A DNA stretch of 9,813 bases from the NCBI GenBank assembly GCA_025964935.1, contig JAOPXW010000051.1, positions 1 through 9,813 on the forward strand, written 5' to 3'. Source of the stretch: Friedmanniella sp. Its GTDB lineage: Bacteria > Actinomycetota > Actinomycetes > Propionibacteriales > Propionibacteriaceae. The notes below the pieces were generated by a model. It did not search any database and was not told the DNA's origin. It saw only the letters and a list, made by a program, of their open reading frames with translations. The position numbers and the translations under genes were made by a program. Every line of letters begins with the position of its first letter. Position 1 is the stretch's first letter. Positions 1 to 5,713 of this stretch are shown here, in pieces.

Positions 1-276
1 CCGCGTCGTGGGTCCTCCGGGGTCCAGGGGTCAGGGGTCAGGGGCCAGGAACCTGGGTAGACCTAGGTTCCGGTCGCTTGACGCAGGTTGCAACGTGGGT
101 CAGGTGGTCGGAACCTGGGTCAGGTCCCCGCCTCCGCGTCGTGGGTCAGGGGCCAGGGGTCAGGGGTCAGGGAACCTGGGTAGACCTAGGTTGCCGTCGC
201 TTGACGCAGGTTGCAACGTGGGTCGGGTGGTCGGAACCTGGGTCAGGTTCCCGCCTCGGCGTCGTGGGTCGGGGTC
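1..276. repeat. 123-bp tandem repeat, two copies plus a partial third
   Basis: The block starting CGTCGTGGGTC is seen at 4, 137 and 260. The core from AACCTGGGTAG (50-60) recurs at 173-183, a period of 123 bp; the first copy is 10 bp longer at its left end because it has more GGGGTCA-type short repeats. The left part of each unit is a run of GGGGTCA/GGGGCCA heptamers. The right part holds dyads: AACCTGGGT facing ACCTAGGTT (50-69, 173-192), the palindrome GTTGCAAC, and GGAACCTG facing CAGGTTCC (233-251; one mismatch in the copy at 110-128). AACCTGGGT alone recurs at 50, 112, 173 and 235, every 61-62 bp. No gene is supported on the plus strand here. Function is unknown; it may start left of the window. 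Confidence 0.85.
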
Positions 277-407
277 AGGCGGACCTGTCCGCCGGTCGCG
301 ACGGCGGGCAGCACATCCTTGATCCGGAGGCGCCGCATCTCCGGCAGCACCCGGGCGAACCAGCGCACCCCGTAGAGCAGGTAGGCGTACAGCGCCAGCA
401 CGGCCAC
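243..407 (-). CDS. Small hypothetical protein (54 aa)
   Basis: A GTG-started frame lies 21 nt after the aldo/keto reductase stop, on the same strand, so it could be the last gene of that transcript. It is a short frame without a strong ribosome binding site. The product starts with a hydrophobic, aromatic stretch (MAVLALYAYLLYGVRWFARV), then a basic segment (EMRRLRIKD) and a polar tail. This would fit a small membrane-associated peptide or the end of a broken larger gene. The last 6-8 codons and the TGA lie inside the tandem repeat, so the C-terminus is partly repeat-derived. In the same frame upstream the reading is closed by the TGA of the reductase gene. I do not recognise a family. The residue composition looks protein-like, but chance or a degraded gene cannot be excluded. 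Confidence 0.35.
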   Translation of the reverse strand: MAVLALYAYLLYGVRWFARVLPEMRRLRIKDVLPAVATGGQVRLTPTHDAEAGT

Positions 408-428
408 CTGGGGCGGCTCGTGTCGGGC

Positions 429-1265
429 TCAGTGGCCGAACGTGTCGGAGTCCACGACCTCGGCCTCGCCGCGGTCCAGGGCGCTCAGCTGGGCGACGTC
501 GTCGGCCGAGAGCTCGAAGGAGAAGATCGACAGGTTCTCCCTGATCCGTCCCGGGTGGCTGGACCGTGGGATCGCCACCAGCCCCAGCTGGTAGTGCCAG
601 CGCAGCACGACCTGGGCGGGGGTCATGTCGTAGCGTTCCGCGAGGGTGAGCACCACCGGGTCGTTGCGCAGCTCGGTGCCGGAGGCCCCCAGCGGGCTCC
701 AGGACTCCGTGGCGATGCCGTACTCGTCGTGGTAGGCCCGGCTTTGGTCCCGGGTGGCGTACGGGCTGAGCTGGATCTGGTTCACGTCCGGGCTCAGACC
801 GGTCTCCTCGTACACCCGACGCAGGTGGGCCGGGGTGAAGTTCGAGGTGCCGATGGCCCGCAGCAGGCCCTCCTGCCGCAGCTCCTCCAGGCCCTGCACC
901 GCCTCGACGTAGCGGCCCTGGTCGGGGTTCGGCCAGTGGATCAGGAGCAGGTCGATGGAGTCCAGGCCCAGCCGCTCCAGGCTCGCCTCGTACGCCGCGC
1001 GGACCCCCGACACGCTGTGCCACTGCCGGTTCAGCTTGGTGGTCAGGAAGATCTCGGAGCGGTCCACCCCCGACTCGCGGATGGCCTGGCCGACCGCGTC
1101 CTCGTTGCCGTAGTTCTCGGCCGTGTCGATCAGGCGGTAGCCGGCCTCGATCGCGGACCGGACCTGGTCCACGCAGGCCTGGCCGCGCAGCGGTGACGTG
1201 CCCAGGCCGAGGGAGGGCATCTGGGCACCGTGGGTGAGCTTGCGACCGGGGGCGGGCTGGGGCAT
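429..1265 (-). CDS. Aldo/keto reductase
   Basis: Predicted cytosolic NADPH-dependent oxidoreductase of the aldo/keto reductase superfamily (AKR5-like, 2,5-diketo-D-gluconate reductase type), 278 aa, the usual full length. The (beta/alpha)8 landmarks are in order: GLGTSPL near 20, GYRLIDTAENYGNE at 42-55, LLLIHWPNP at 106-114, GTSNF at 139-143, NQIQLSPY at 162-169 and the cofactor-phosphate loop IPRSSHPGRIREN at 232-244. The catalytic tetrad can be read as Asp47, Tyr52, Lys77 and His110. The ATG at 1265 was chosen because AGAGG lies about 6 nt upstream and the protein then starts at the usual beta-hairpin; an in-frame ATG at 1346 would add 27 unlikely residues. It lies 93 bp after mutY on the same strand and may share its transcript. 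The physiological substrate cannot be read from sequence; a link to the arabinose genes is not implied. Confidence 0.93.
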   Translation of the reverse strand: MPQPAPGRKLTHGAQMPSLGLGTSPLRGQACVDQVRSAIEAGYRLIDTAENYGNEDAVGQAIRESGVDRSEIFLTTKLNRQWHSVSGVRAAYEASLERLGLDSIDLLLIHWPNPDQGRYVEAVQGLEELRQEGLLRAIGTSNFTPAHLRRVYEETGLSPDVNQIQLSPYATRDQSRAYHDEYGIATESWSPLGASGTELRNDPVVLTLAERYDMTPAQVVLRWHYQLGLVAIPRSSHPGRIRENLSIFSFELSADDVAQLSALDRGEAEVVDSDTFGH

Positions 1266-1330
1266 GAGGGCCTCTCGGGACTCCGGACCGGCGGGCTCGG
1301 AGCCTCCGGTGTGGCTGCCCATCCTTCTAC

Positions 1331-1359
1331 AGCCCCCCGCGGCCACGCCCGGAGGGGCT
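1331..1359 (-). terminator. Possible hairpin terminator after mutY
   Basis: On the minus strand AGCCCC at the end of mutY pairs with GGGGCT 17 nt later, and further GC pairs (CCG with CGG) are possible inside the loop. It begins within the mutY stop codon. There is no T-run after it, as is common in high-GC actinobacteria, so it may only be a weak terminator or mRNA 3'-end structure. Confidence 0.3.
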
Positions 1360-2267
1360 CAGCCGCCGGGGAGGGCCCAGCCGTCGGCGGCGGCCGTGGC
1401 GAGCCCGTCGGTGACCAGGGAGGCCAGGCAGCGGTCGCGCTGGGCCGGGTCCCCCCAGGCCGCCTCCAGCTCCGCCGTCGGGACCGGTACGTCGCTGGAC
1501 CGCAGGACCGCCAGCAGCGCACCGCGGCACTGGCGGTCGGTGCCGTCATAGCCCTGGGCACGCCGGGGCGGACCGTCGCCGGCGGGGTAGCCCGCGGCTC
1601 GCCACGCACAGTCGGTGGCGACGGGGCAGGCCTCGCAGCGGGGGGTGCGCGCGACGCAGACCAGGGCCCCCAGCTCCATCGAGGCCACCGCCCAGCGCGC
1701 GGCCCGGGCCGGCTCGTCCGGCAGGAAGGCGGCCCCCAGGTCCCGCTCCGCTCGGGTCTGGGCGGCGGGGGGCTGAGCCTGTCCCCAGGCGACCCGGTGC
1801 AGGACTCGACGCACGTTGGTGTCGAGCACGACCTCGCGCCGGCCGTACGCGAAGCTGGCGATGGCCGCCGCGGTGTAGGCCCCGACCCCCGGCAGGCTGA
1901 GCAGGGACTCCCGGTCGGCCGGCACCTGCCCGTCGAAGTCCTCGGCGATGGCTCGGGCGGCCTGGTGCAGACGTAGGGCCCGTCGGGGGTAGCCGAGCCG
2001 ACCCCAGGCCCGGACGGCGTCACCGGGTGAGGACGCGGCCAGGGCGTCGGGGGAGGGCCACCGGGCCATCCACTGCCGCCAGGGCTCGCGGACCCGTTCC
2101 ACCGGGGTCTGCTGGAGCATGAACTCGCTCACCATCACCGCCCAGGCGCCGACACCGGGCGCGCGCCAGGGCAGGTCGCGGGCGTGGGTGTCGTACCAGG
2201 TGAGGACCGCCGCGACCACGGCCTGCCGTTCGGGCGAGTCGGGCGCGAGCACGCCGGGGGCAGACAC
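1359..2267 (-). CDS. mutY: A/G-specific adenine glycosylase MutY
   Basis: Base-excision repair enzyme that removes adenine mispaired with 8-oxoguanine or G, limiting G:C to T:A transversions. The 302-aa product has the HhH-GPD fold. The DLPWR entry is at 31-35, VSEFMLQQTPVERV at 46-59 with catalytic Glu48, the helix-hairpin-helix LPGVGAYTAAAI at 125-136, and catalytic Asp149 in VVLDTNVRRVLHR. The [4Fe-4S] loop is Cys204-x6-Cys211-x2-Cys214-x5-Cys220. After the cluster only about 80 residues remain, shorter than the full NUDIX-like 8-oxoG recognition domain of E. coli MutY, as is usual for short actinobacterial forms. The GTG at 2267 was chosen because a TACCGT -10 box ends exactly 7 nt upstream, fitting a leaderless mRNA; the ATG at 2363 would overlap the divergent gene and add low-complexity Arg-rich residues. 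A GTG five codons later is an alternative. Confidence 0.93.
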   Translation of the reverse strand: MSAPGVLAPDSPERQAVVAAVLTWYDTHARDLPWRAPGVGAWAVMVSEFMLQQTPVERVREPWRQWMARWPSPDALAASSPGDAVRAWGRLGYPRRALRLHQAARAIAEDFDGQVPADRESLLSLPGVGAYTAAAIASFAYGRREVVLDTNVRRVLHRVAWGQAQPPAAQTRAERDLGAAFLPDEPARAARWAVASMELGALVCVARTPRCEACPVATDCAWRAAGYPAGDGPPRRAQGYDGTDRQCRGALLAVLRSSDVPVPTAELEAAWGDPAQRDRCLASLVTDGLATAAADGWALPGG

Positions 2268-2273
2268 CGGCTC

Positions 2274-2279
2274 ACGGTA
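2274..2279 (-). promoter_or_regulatory. -10 box for leaderless mutY mRNA
   Basis: TACCGT on the minus strand matches TANNNT; its last T lies 7 nt before the first base of the chosen GTG. There is no convincing Shine-Dalgarno sequence and no clear -35 box. This spacing is typical of leaderless actinobacterial genes. Confidence 0.5.
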
Positions 2280-2333
2280 CCCGGGACACCGGCGGGTACG
2301 GCGTGGCAGCCGGGCGGGCGCGGCCAGCCTGCC

Positions 2334-2339
2334 TAGTCT
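2334..2339 (+). promoter_or_regulatory. -10 box for leaderless 2346 gene mRNA
   Basis: TAGTCT matches TANNNT and its last T lies 7 nt before the A of the ATG, placing transcription start on the start codon. The AGGG at 2341-2344 is too near the ATG (1 nt) to serve as a ribosome binding site. No clear -35 box is seen. Confidence 0.5.
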
Positions 2340-2345
2340 CAGGGC

Positions 2346-3077
2346 ATGAGCAGCGTGCTGCATCCGGTGGGGCCGGAGCCGTCGCCGACCTACTGGACGC
2401 GTCGGATCCTGGTGATCGCGGCCGTCGTGGTGGTCTTGGTGGTCCTAATCGCCTTCATCAAGAGTGTCAGCGGGACGTCGACGGTGCAGGCCAACCCCTC
2501 CGCACCCGCCTCCGTGCCCCCAGCCGCGTCCACGCCGACGCCCACCCCGAGCAGCAGCCCGACCCCGACCCCGACCCCGTCCGCCGCGGTCACCCCGTCG
2601 GCCTCGGCCACTCCCGCGGTCACGTCGTCCGCCCCGGCCACCCCGTCCGCCGGGGCCAAGCCCTCCGCCTCGGCCAAGCCGGCGGGGCCGGTGGCCTGTG
2701 ACGCCGCCGACCTGCGCACCACGCTCCGGGGCAAGCAGAGCCTGAAGCCCAAGCAGCCCGACCGGTTCGCGCTCTCGGTGATCAACGGGGGTGCGCAGCC
2801 CTGCGTGCTCGCCCTGACCGGCTCGGTGTTCGAGCTGAAGATCTACTCCGGCACCGACCGGATCTGGAGTACCGCCGACTGCTCGACCGCGGTGAAGAAG
2901 CAGACGAAGACCCTCGCCCCGCAGCAGGCGCTGGAGTGGACCCAGACCTGGGACGGGCGTCGGTCGAAGTCCGACTGCCGGCAGCGTCCCGAGGTGCCCC
3001 AGACCGGGACCTACTTCGCGACCGCGCAGCTCAAGGGAGCCAAGCCGGTCCAAATCCGGGTCGTCCTGCGCGGCTGA
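2346..3077 (+). CDS. Membrane-anchored protein with Pro/Ser/Thr stalk and four-Cys outer domain
   Basis: Hypothetical 243-aa protein. Residues 1-20 are a short cytosolic tail ending TRR; 21-38 are one hydrophobic helix (ILVIAAVVVVLVVLIAFI) with no signal-peptidase or lipobox motif, so it should be a type II anchor with the rest outside. Residues 45-113 are almost only Pro, Thr, Ser, Ala and Val, a flexible cell-wall-spanning stalk encoded by repetitive CCGACC codons. Residues 115-243 form a compact domain with Cys118, Cys153, Cys179 and Cys211, probably two disulfides. Its pattern (FALSVINGG, LAPQQALEWTQTW, GTYFATAQL) recalls the immunoglobulin-like BsuPI/DUF4232-type beta-sandwiches of actinobacterial exported proteins; this family link is inference. 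It is divergent from mutY across 78 bp and stands alone. Substrate or partner unknown. Confidence 0.85.
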   Translation: MSSVLHPVGPEPSPTYWTRRILVIAAVVVVLVVLIAFIKSVSGTSTVQANPSAPASVPPAASTPTPTPSSSPTPTPTPSAAVTPSASATPAVTSSAPATPSAGAKPSASAKPAGPVACDAADLRTTLRGKQSLKPKQPDRFALSVINGGAQPCVLALTGSVFELKIYSGTDRIWSTADCSTAVKKQTKTLAPQQALEWTQTWDGRRSKSDCRQRPEVPQTGTYFATAQLKGAKPVQIRVVLRG

Positions 3078-3105
3078 GCGCCGGTCTGAGCCCCGGTGCG
3101 GGCGC
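3078..3105. terminator. Possible hairpin between convergent genes
   Basis: The 64-bp gap between the two converging stop codons holds GCGCC (3078-3082) facing GGCGC (3101-3105), with more GC pairing possible inside. A second compact dyad, GCTGAG-C-CTCAGC (3134-3146), overlaps the repressor stop codon. No T-runs follow. A shared bidirectional terminator is plausible but only weakly supported. Confidence 0.25.
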
Positions 3106-3141
3106 CGTTCTGGGCCCGGATCGACGGGGTCTCGCTGAGCC

Positions 3142-4158
3142 TCAGCGCCGGCGGGTCGAGGCGCGGACGATGAGCTCGGGGACGTGCCGGACCGGCGGAG
3201 CCGCCGGGGCGTCGGAGAGGGTGGCCAGGACGAGCTCCATGATGTCCTCGCCGAGCTGGAAGAAGTCCTGTCGCATGGTGGTGAGCGGCGGCTCCAGGTG
3301 CTCGGCCTCGGGCACGTCGTCGAACCCGACCACGCTGACGTCCTCCGGCACGGAGCGCCCGCTCTCCCGCAGGGCGTGCAGGCAGCCGACGGCCATCTGG
3401 TCGTTCGCCGAGAAGACCGCGGTCGCCCCGGGGTGCCGGCAGAGGAGCTCCCGCCCGCCGAGGTAGCCGCTGGACGGGGACCAGTCGCCGGTGACGGGCG
3501 GATGGGCGACCAGGCCGTGTTCCGACATGGTGTCCCGCCAGCCGCGGCTCCGCTCGGTCGCGTCCATCGAGTTGCTCGGCCCGGCCAGGTGCAGGATCTC
3601 GCGGTGCCCCAGCTCGATCAGGTGGTCGGTGGCCAGTCGGGCACCGCCGTAGTGGTCGATCGAGATGCTCGGCCACGGGCTCAGCCCGGAGGGCTCCACC
3701 GCGACCACAGGGGTCTCGAACTCGACGCCCTGCAGGCCCCGGAGGATCTCCATCCGGGACAGGACGAGCACGACGGCCTCGACCTGCTGACCGAGGAGCA
3801 GGTCGAGCGAGGCCTGCAGCGAGGCGGGCTCGGCGTCGACCGCGGTCGAGATGGTGACGGAGTACTTGGCCGTCCGGGCCGCTCGGGTGAAGCCGGAGAC
3901 GGTGCTGGAGGGTCCGTAGTCGGGCGAGCCGGTGGTCAGCAACCCCAGGTTGCGGGACCTGCGGTTGACCATGGCCCGTGCCGCCAGGTTGGGCCGGTAG
4001 CGCAACTGGGCGACGGCCTCGCGCACCTTCTCCCGGGTGGCCTCCCGGACGTTCGGGTGACCGTTGAGCACCCGGGAGACGGTCTGGTGGGAGACCCCGG
4101 CCAACTTGGCCACGTCGAAGATGGTCGCGTGGCGAGTGCGTTGGGCGGATCCCGCCAC
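3142..4158 (-). CDS. LacI-family transcriptional regulator (probable arabinose operon repressor)
   Basis: Sugar-responsive DNA-binding repressor, 338 aa, normal for the LacI/GalR family. The N-terminal helix-turn-helix is TIFDVAKLAGVSHQTVSRVL (12-31), followed by NGHPNVREATREKV and the hinge helix YRPNLAARAMV (54-64). The rest is a periplasmic-binding-protein-like effector domain, with TAVFSANDQMAVG at 246-258 and VSVVGFDDVPEAEHLEPPLTTM at 274-295. The GTG at 4158 was chosen because AGAGGA lies 7 nt upstream. The gene is divergent from the sugar transporter/ara operon, and two LacI-type palindromes lie in the shared 303-bp region, one on its own predicted -10 box, so it probably represses the operon and itself. 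The inducer (L-arabinose or a derivative) is inferred from the operon. LacI-type AraR regulators of arabinose genes are known in Corynebacterium; equivalence here is not proven. Confidence 0.93.
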   Translation of the reverse strand: MAGSAQRTRHATIFDVAKLAGVSHQTVSRVLNGHPNVREATREKVREAVAQLRYRPNLAARAMVNRRSRNLGLLTTGSPDYGPSSTVSGFTRAARTAKYSVTISTAVDAEPASLQASLDLLLGQQVEAVVLVLSRMEILRGLQGVEFETPVVAVEPSGLSPWPSISIDHYGGARLATDHLIELGHREILHLAGPSNSMDATERSRGWRDTMSEHGLVAHPPVTGDWSPSSGYLGGRELLCRHPGATAVFSANDQMAVGCLHALRESGRSVPEDVSVVGFDDVPEAEHLEPPLTTMRQDFFQLGEDIMELVLATLSDAPAAPPVRHVPELIVRASTRRR

Positions 4159-4270
4159 GTGTCGGTCCTCTCACTCAGCTCAGGGTCGGCGCGGCTGGCC
4201 CCGGAACGGGGAGATCCGTTGAGCCGCAGAGCGATCGGCGGCGGAGGTGACCAGGATGGTTCGAGTTCCG

Positions 4271-4298
4271 ATGTTACCGGCAACAGGCAATTTGGCAA
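4271..4298 (-). promoter_or_regulatory. Predicted promoter of the LacI-family regulator
   Basis: On the minus strand TTGCCA (4298-4293) and TAACAT (4276-4271) are separated by 16 bp, a fair -35/-10 pair. Transcription would begin near 4264 and give a leader of about 105 nt. The -10 box lies within the upstream operator-like dyad, as expected for autorepression. Confidence 0.5.
4272..4285. promoter_or_regulatory. Second LacI-type operator (imperfect)
   Basis: TGTTACCGGCAACA is a 14-bp dyad with a central CG and one mismatched base pair. Its outer TGTT/AACA arms match the perfect operator 100 bp downstream. It covers most of the predicted -10 box of the regulator gene. Confidence 0.6.
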
Positions 4299-4326
4299 GG
4301 ATGGAGGGTCCGGCTGAACTTGAGGC

Positions 4327-4356
4327 TTGCCAAGGCGGATTTTCTTGGCTTATGCT
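4327..4356 (+). promoter_or_regulatory. Predicted promoter of the transporter/ara operon
   Basis: TTGCCA (4327-4332) and TATGCT (4351-4356) are spaced by 18 bp in an AT-richer pocket. Transcription would start near 4363, leaving a leader of about 99 nt before the GTG at 4462. The operator at 4372-4385 lies just downstream of the start, the classic position for a roadblock repressor. Confidence 0.6.
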
Positions 4357-4371
4357 CAGTAAGCGGCTATG

Positions 4372-4385
4372 TGTTAGCGCTAACA
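4372..4385. promoter_or_regulatory. Perfect LacI-family operator
   Basis: TGTTAGCGCTAACA is a perfect 14-bp palindrome with the central CG step preferred by LacI/GalR proteins. It lies about 9-22 bp after the predicted transcription start of the operon and next to a LacI-family gene. It is the best candidate binding site for that regulator. Confidence 0.85.
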
Positions 4386-4394
4386 TCAGCCGGT

Positions 4395-4419
4395 CGGCAG
4401 CGTTGCCTTGACGCTGTCG
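4395..4419 (+). other. Stem-loop in the operon leader
   Basis: CGGCAGCGT (4395-4403) pairs with ACGCTGTCG (4411-4419), nine pairs including one G-U, closing the 7-nt loop TGCCTTG. A second small dyad, CCCC-GC-GGGG (4433-4442), ends 8 nt before the AAAGGA ribosome binding site. These could affect leader stability or ribosome access; no known riboswitch is recognised. Confidence 0.45.
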
Positions 4420-4461
4420 CGGCGACCCACCGCCCCGCGGGGTGGAACCGAAAGGAAGCTC

Positions 4462-5598
4462 GTGACAACAACGAAGTTCGTGGCTGGACTCGCGGCGGCG
4501 ACCGCGCTCGCCCTGAGCCTGACCGCCTGTGGTGGCGGCGGCCGCGCCGCCGGTGGGGCAGCCGAGACCCCGGCCGCCGGCACCAACAAGGGCGCCCTGG
4601 TCGGCGTCGCGATGCCCACCAAGACCTCCGAGCGCTGGATCGACGACGGCAACAACGTCAAGGCGAAGCTCGAGGCGCTGGGCTACAAGGTCGACCTGCA
4701 GTACGCCAACGACAAGGTGCCCGACCAGCAGCAGCAGATCGAGTCGATGCTGAACAACGGCGCCAAGGCCCTGATCGTCGCCTCCATCGACGGCACCGCG
4801 CTCACCCAGCAGCTGAAGGACGCGGCCGGCGACGGCGTCAAGGTCATCGCCTACGACCGCCTGATCAACGGCTCGCCCAACGTGGACTACTACGTGACCT
4901 TCGACAACCAGAAGGTCGGCGTGCAGCAGGGAACCTCGCTGCTCCAGGGTCTGGGCATCCTCGACGCCAGCGGCAAGGACGCCGGCGCCAAGGGCACCAA
5001 GAACATCGAGCTCTTCGCCGGCAGCCCGGACGACAACAACGCCCAGTTCTTCTACAACGGCGCGATGAGCGTCCTGCAGCCCTACATCGACAAGGGCACC
5101 CTCAAGGTGGTCTCGGGCCAGACCTCGTTCACCCAGGTCGCCACCCAGCAGTGGAAGCAGGAGACCGCCCAGGCCCGGATGGAGACCATCCTCAACGGGT
5201 TCTACGCCAAGGGCAACACCAAGCTCGACGGTGTGCTGTCCCCGTACGACGGCCTGTCCCGCGGCATCCTGAACGCCACCAAGTCGGCGGCCATCCCGAA
5301 CCCGATCGTCACCGGTCAGGACGCGGAGAAGCCCTCCGACAAGCTCATCCTCGACGGTGTGCAGTACTCGACGGTCTTCAAGGACACCCGCAAGCTCGGT
5401 GACACGGCGGCCACCATGGTGGACGACGTGCTGAACGGCAAGACCCCCGAGGTCAACGACACCACGACCTACAACAACAAGGTCAAGGTCGTCCCGGCGT
5501 ACCTCCACGAGTCCGTGATCGTCACCAAGGACAACCTGATCAAGGAAGTTGTGGACACGGGCTACTACACGAAGGACGGGGTCGAGAAGGGCGAATAG
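4462..5598 (+). CDS. chvE: ChvE-type sugar-binding lipoprotein of an ABC transporter
   Basis: Extracytoplasmic, lipid-anchored substrate-binding protein that captures a monosaccharide and delivers it to the ATPase/permease encoded next. The GTG at 4462 was chosen because AAAGGA lies 6 nt upstream; the protein then begins [20 protein letters not shown] with lipobox LTAC and lipidated Cys23, followed by a Gly/Ala-rich linker. The mature part (from about 40) is a two-lobed periplasmic-binding fold with strongly ChvE-like segments: [54 protein letters not shown] and [12 protein letters not shown]. Full length 378 aa fits the family. ChvE proteins bind several aldoses including L-arabinose, D-xylose, glucose and galactose; downstream araD and araA point to L-arabinose here. 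It is the first gene of the operon and is followed by a strong hairpin, which often keeps binding protein in excess over transporter. Confidence 0.93.
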   Translation: MTTTKFVAGLAAATALALSLTACGGGGRAAGGAAETPAAGTNKGALVGVAMPTKTSERWIDDGNNVKAKLEALGYKVDLQYANDKVPDQQQQIESMLNNGAKALIVASIDGTALTQQLKDAAGDGVKVIAYDRLINGSPNVDYYVTFDNQKVGVQQGTSLLQGLGILDASGKDAGAKGTKNIELFAGSPDDNNAQFFYNGAMSVLQPYIDKGTLKVVSGQTSFTQVATQQWKQETAQARMETILNGFYAKGNTKLDGVLSPYDGLSRGILNATKSAAIPNPIVTGQDAEKPSDKLILDGVQYSTVFKDTRKLGDTAATMVDDVLNGKTPEVNDTTTYNNKVKVVPAYLHESVIVTKDNLIKEVVDTGYYTKDGVEKGE

Positions 5599-5609
5599 CC
5601 CTCCGACCC

Positions 5610-5641
5610 GGTGGGCCGGCCGCTGGCGCGGCCGGCCCACC
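5610..5641 (+). repeat. Strong intercistronic hairpin after chvE
   Basis: GGTGGGCCGGCCGC (5610-5623) is the exact reverse complement of GCGGCCGGCCCACC (5628-5641), a perfect 14-bp stem with the loop TGGC. It starts 11 nt after the chvE stop and ends 72 nt before the ATPase start. Without a T-run it is more likely a 3'-end stabiliser or partial terminator setting a high binding-protein to transporter ratio than a full stop. Confidence 0.85.
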
Positions 5642-5713
5642 ATCCCCCGGGATCCTCCTCGGACCCCTCCGCCGACAGGCGGACCGCCGCAGCCCACCAA
5701 CGAAGGCAGAGCC

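Noticed and set aside
1..276. CRISPR array
   Set aside because: The repeats lack unique spacers between short identical units; the whole 123-bp unit repeats, and no cas gene is present.
78..1196. Plus-strand open frame (372 codons) through the repeat and the aldo/keto reductase
   Set aside because: The minus strand encodes an unmistakable reductase with its catalytic tetrad; the plus frame is its shadow, and its first part only translates the repeat.
1266..1346. Longer aldo/keto reductase start at the ATG at 1346
   Set aside because: It would add 27 residues without family similarity, while the ATG at 1265 has an AGAGG ribosome binding site and the normal family length.
4433..4442. CCCCGCGGGG as a protein operator
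   Set aside because: It is a short GC palindrome within an RNA leader of a GC-rich genome and matches no regulator site I know.
4408..4461. Upstream ATG (4408) for the ChvE-type protein
   Set aside because: It would place 18 charged residues before the lipoprotein signal peptide; the GTG at 4462 has AAAGGA at good spacing and a standard signal.
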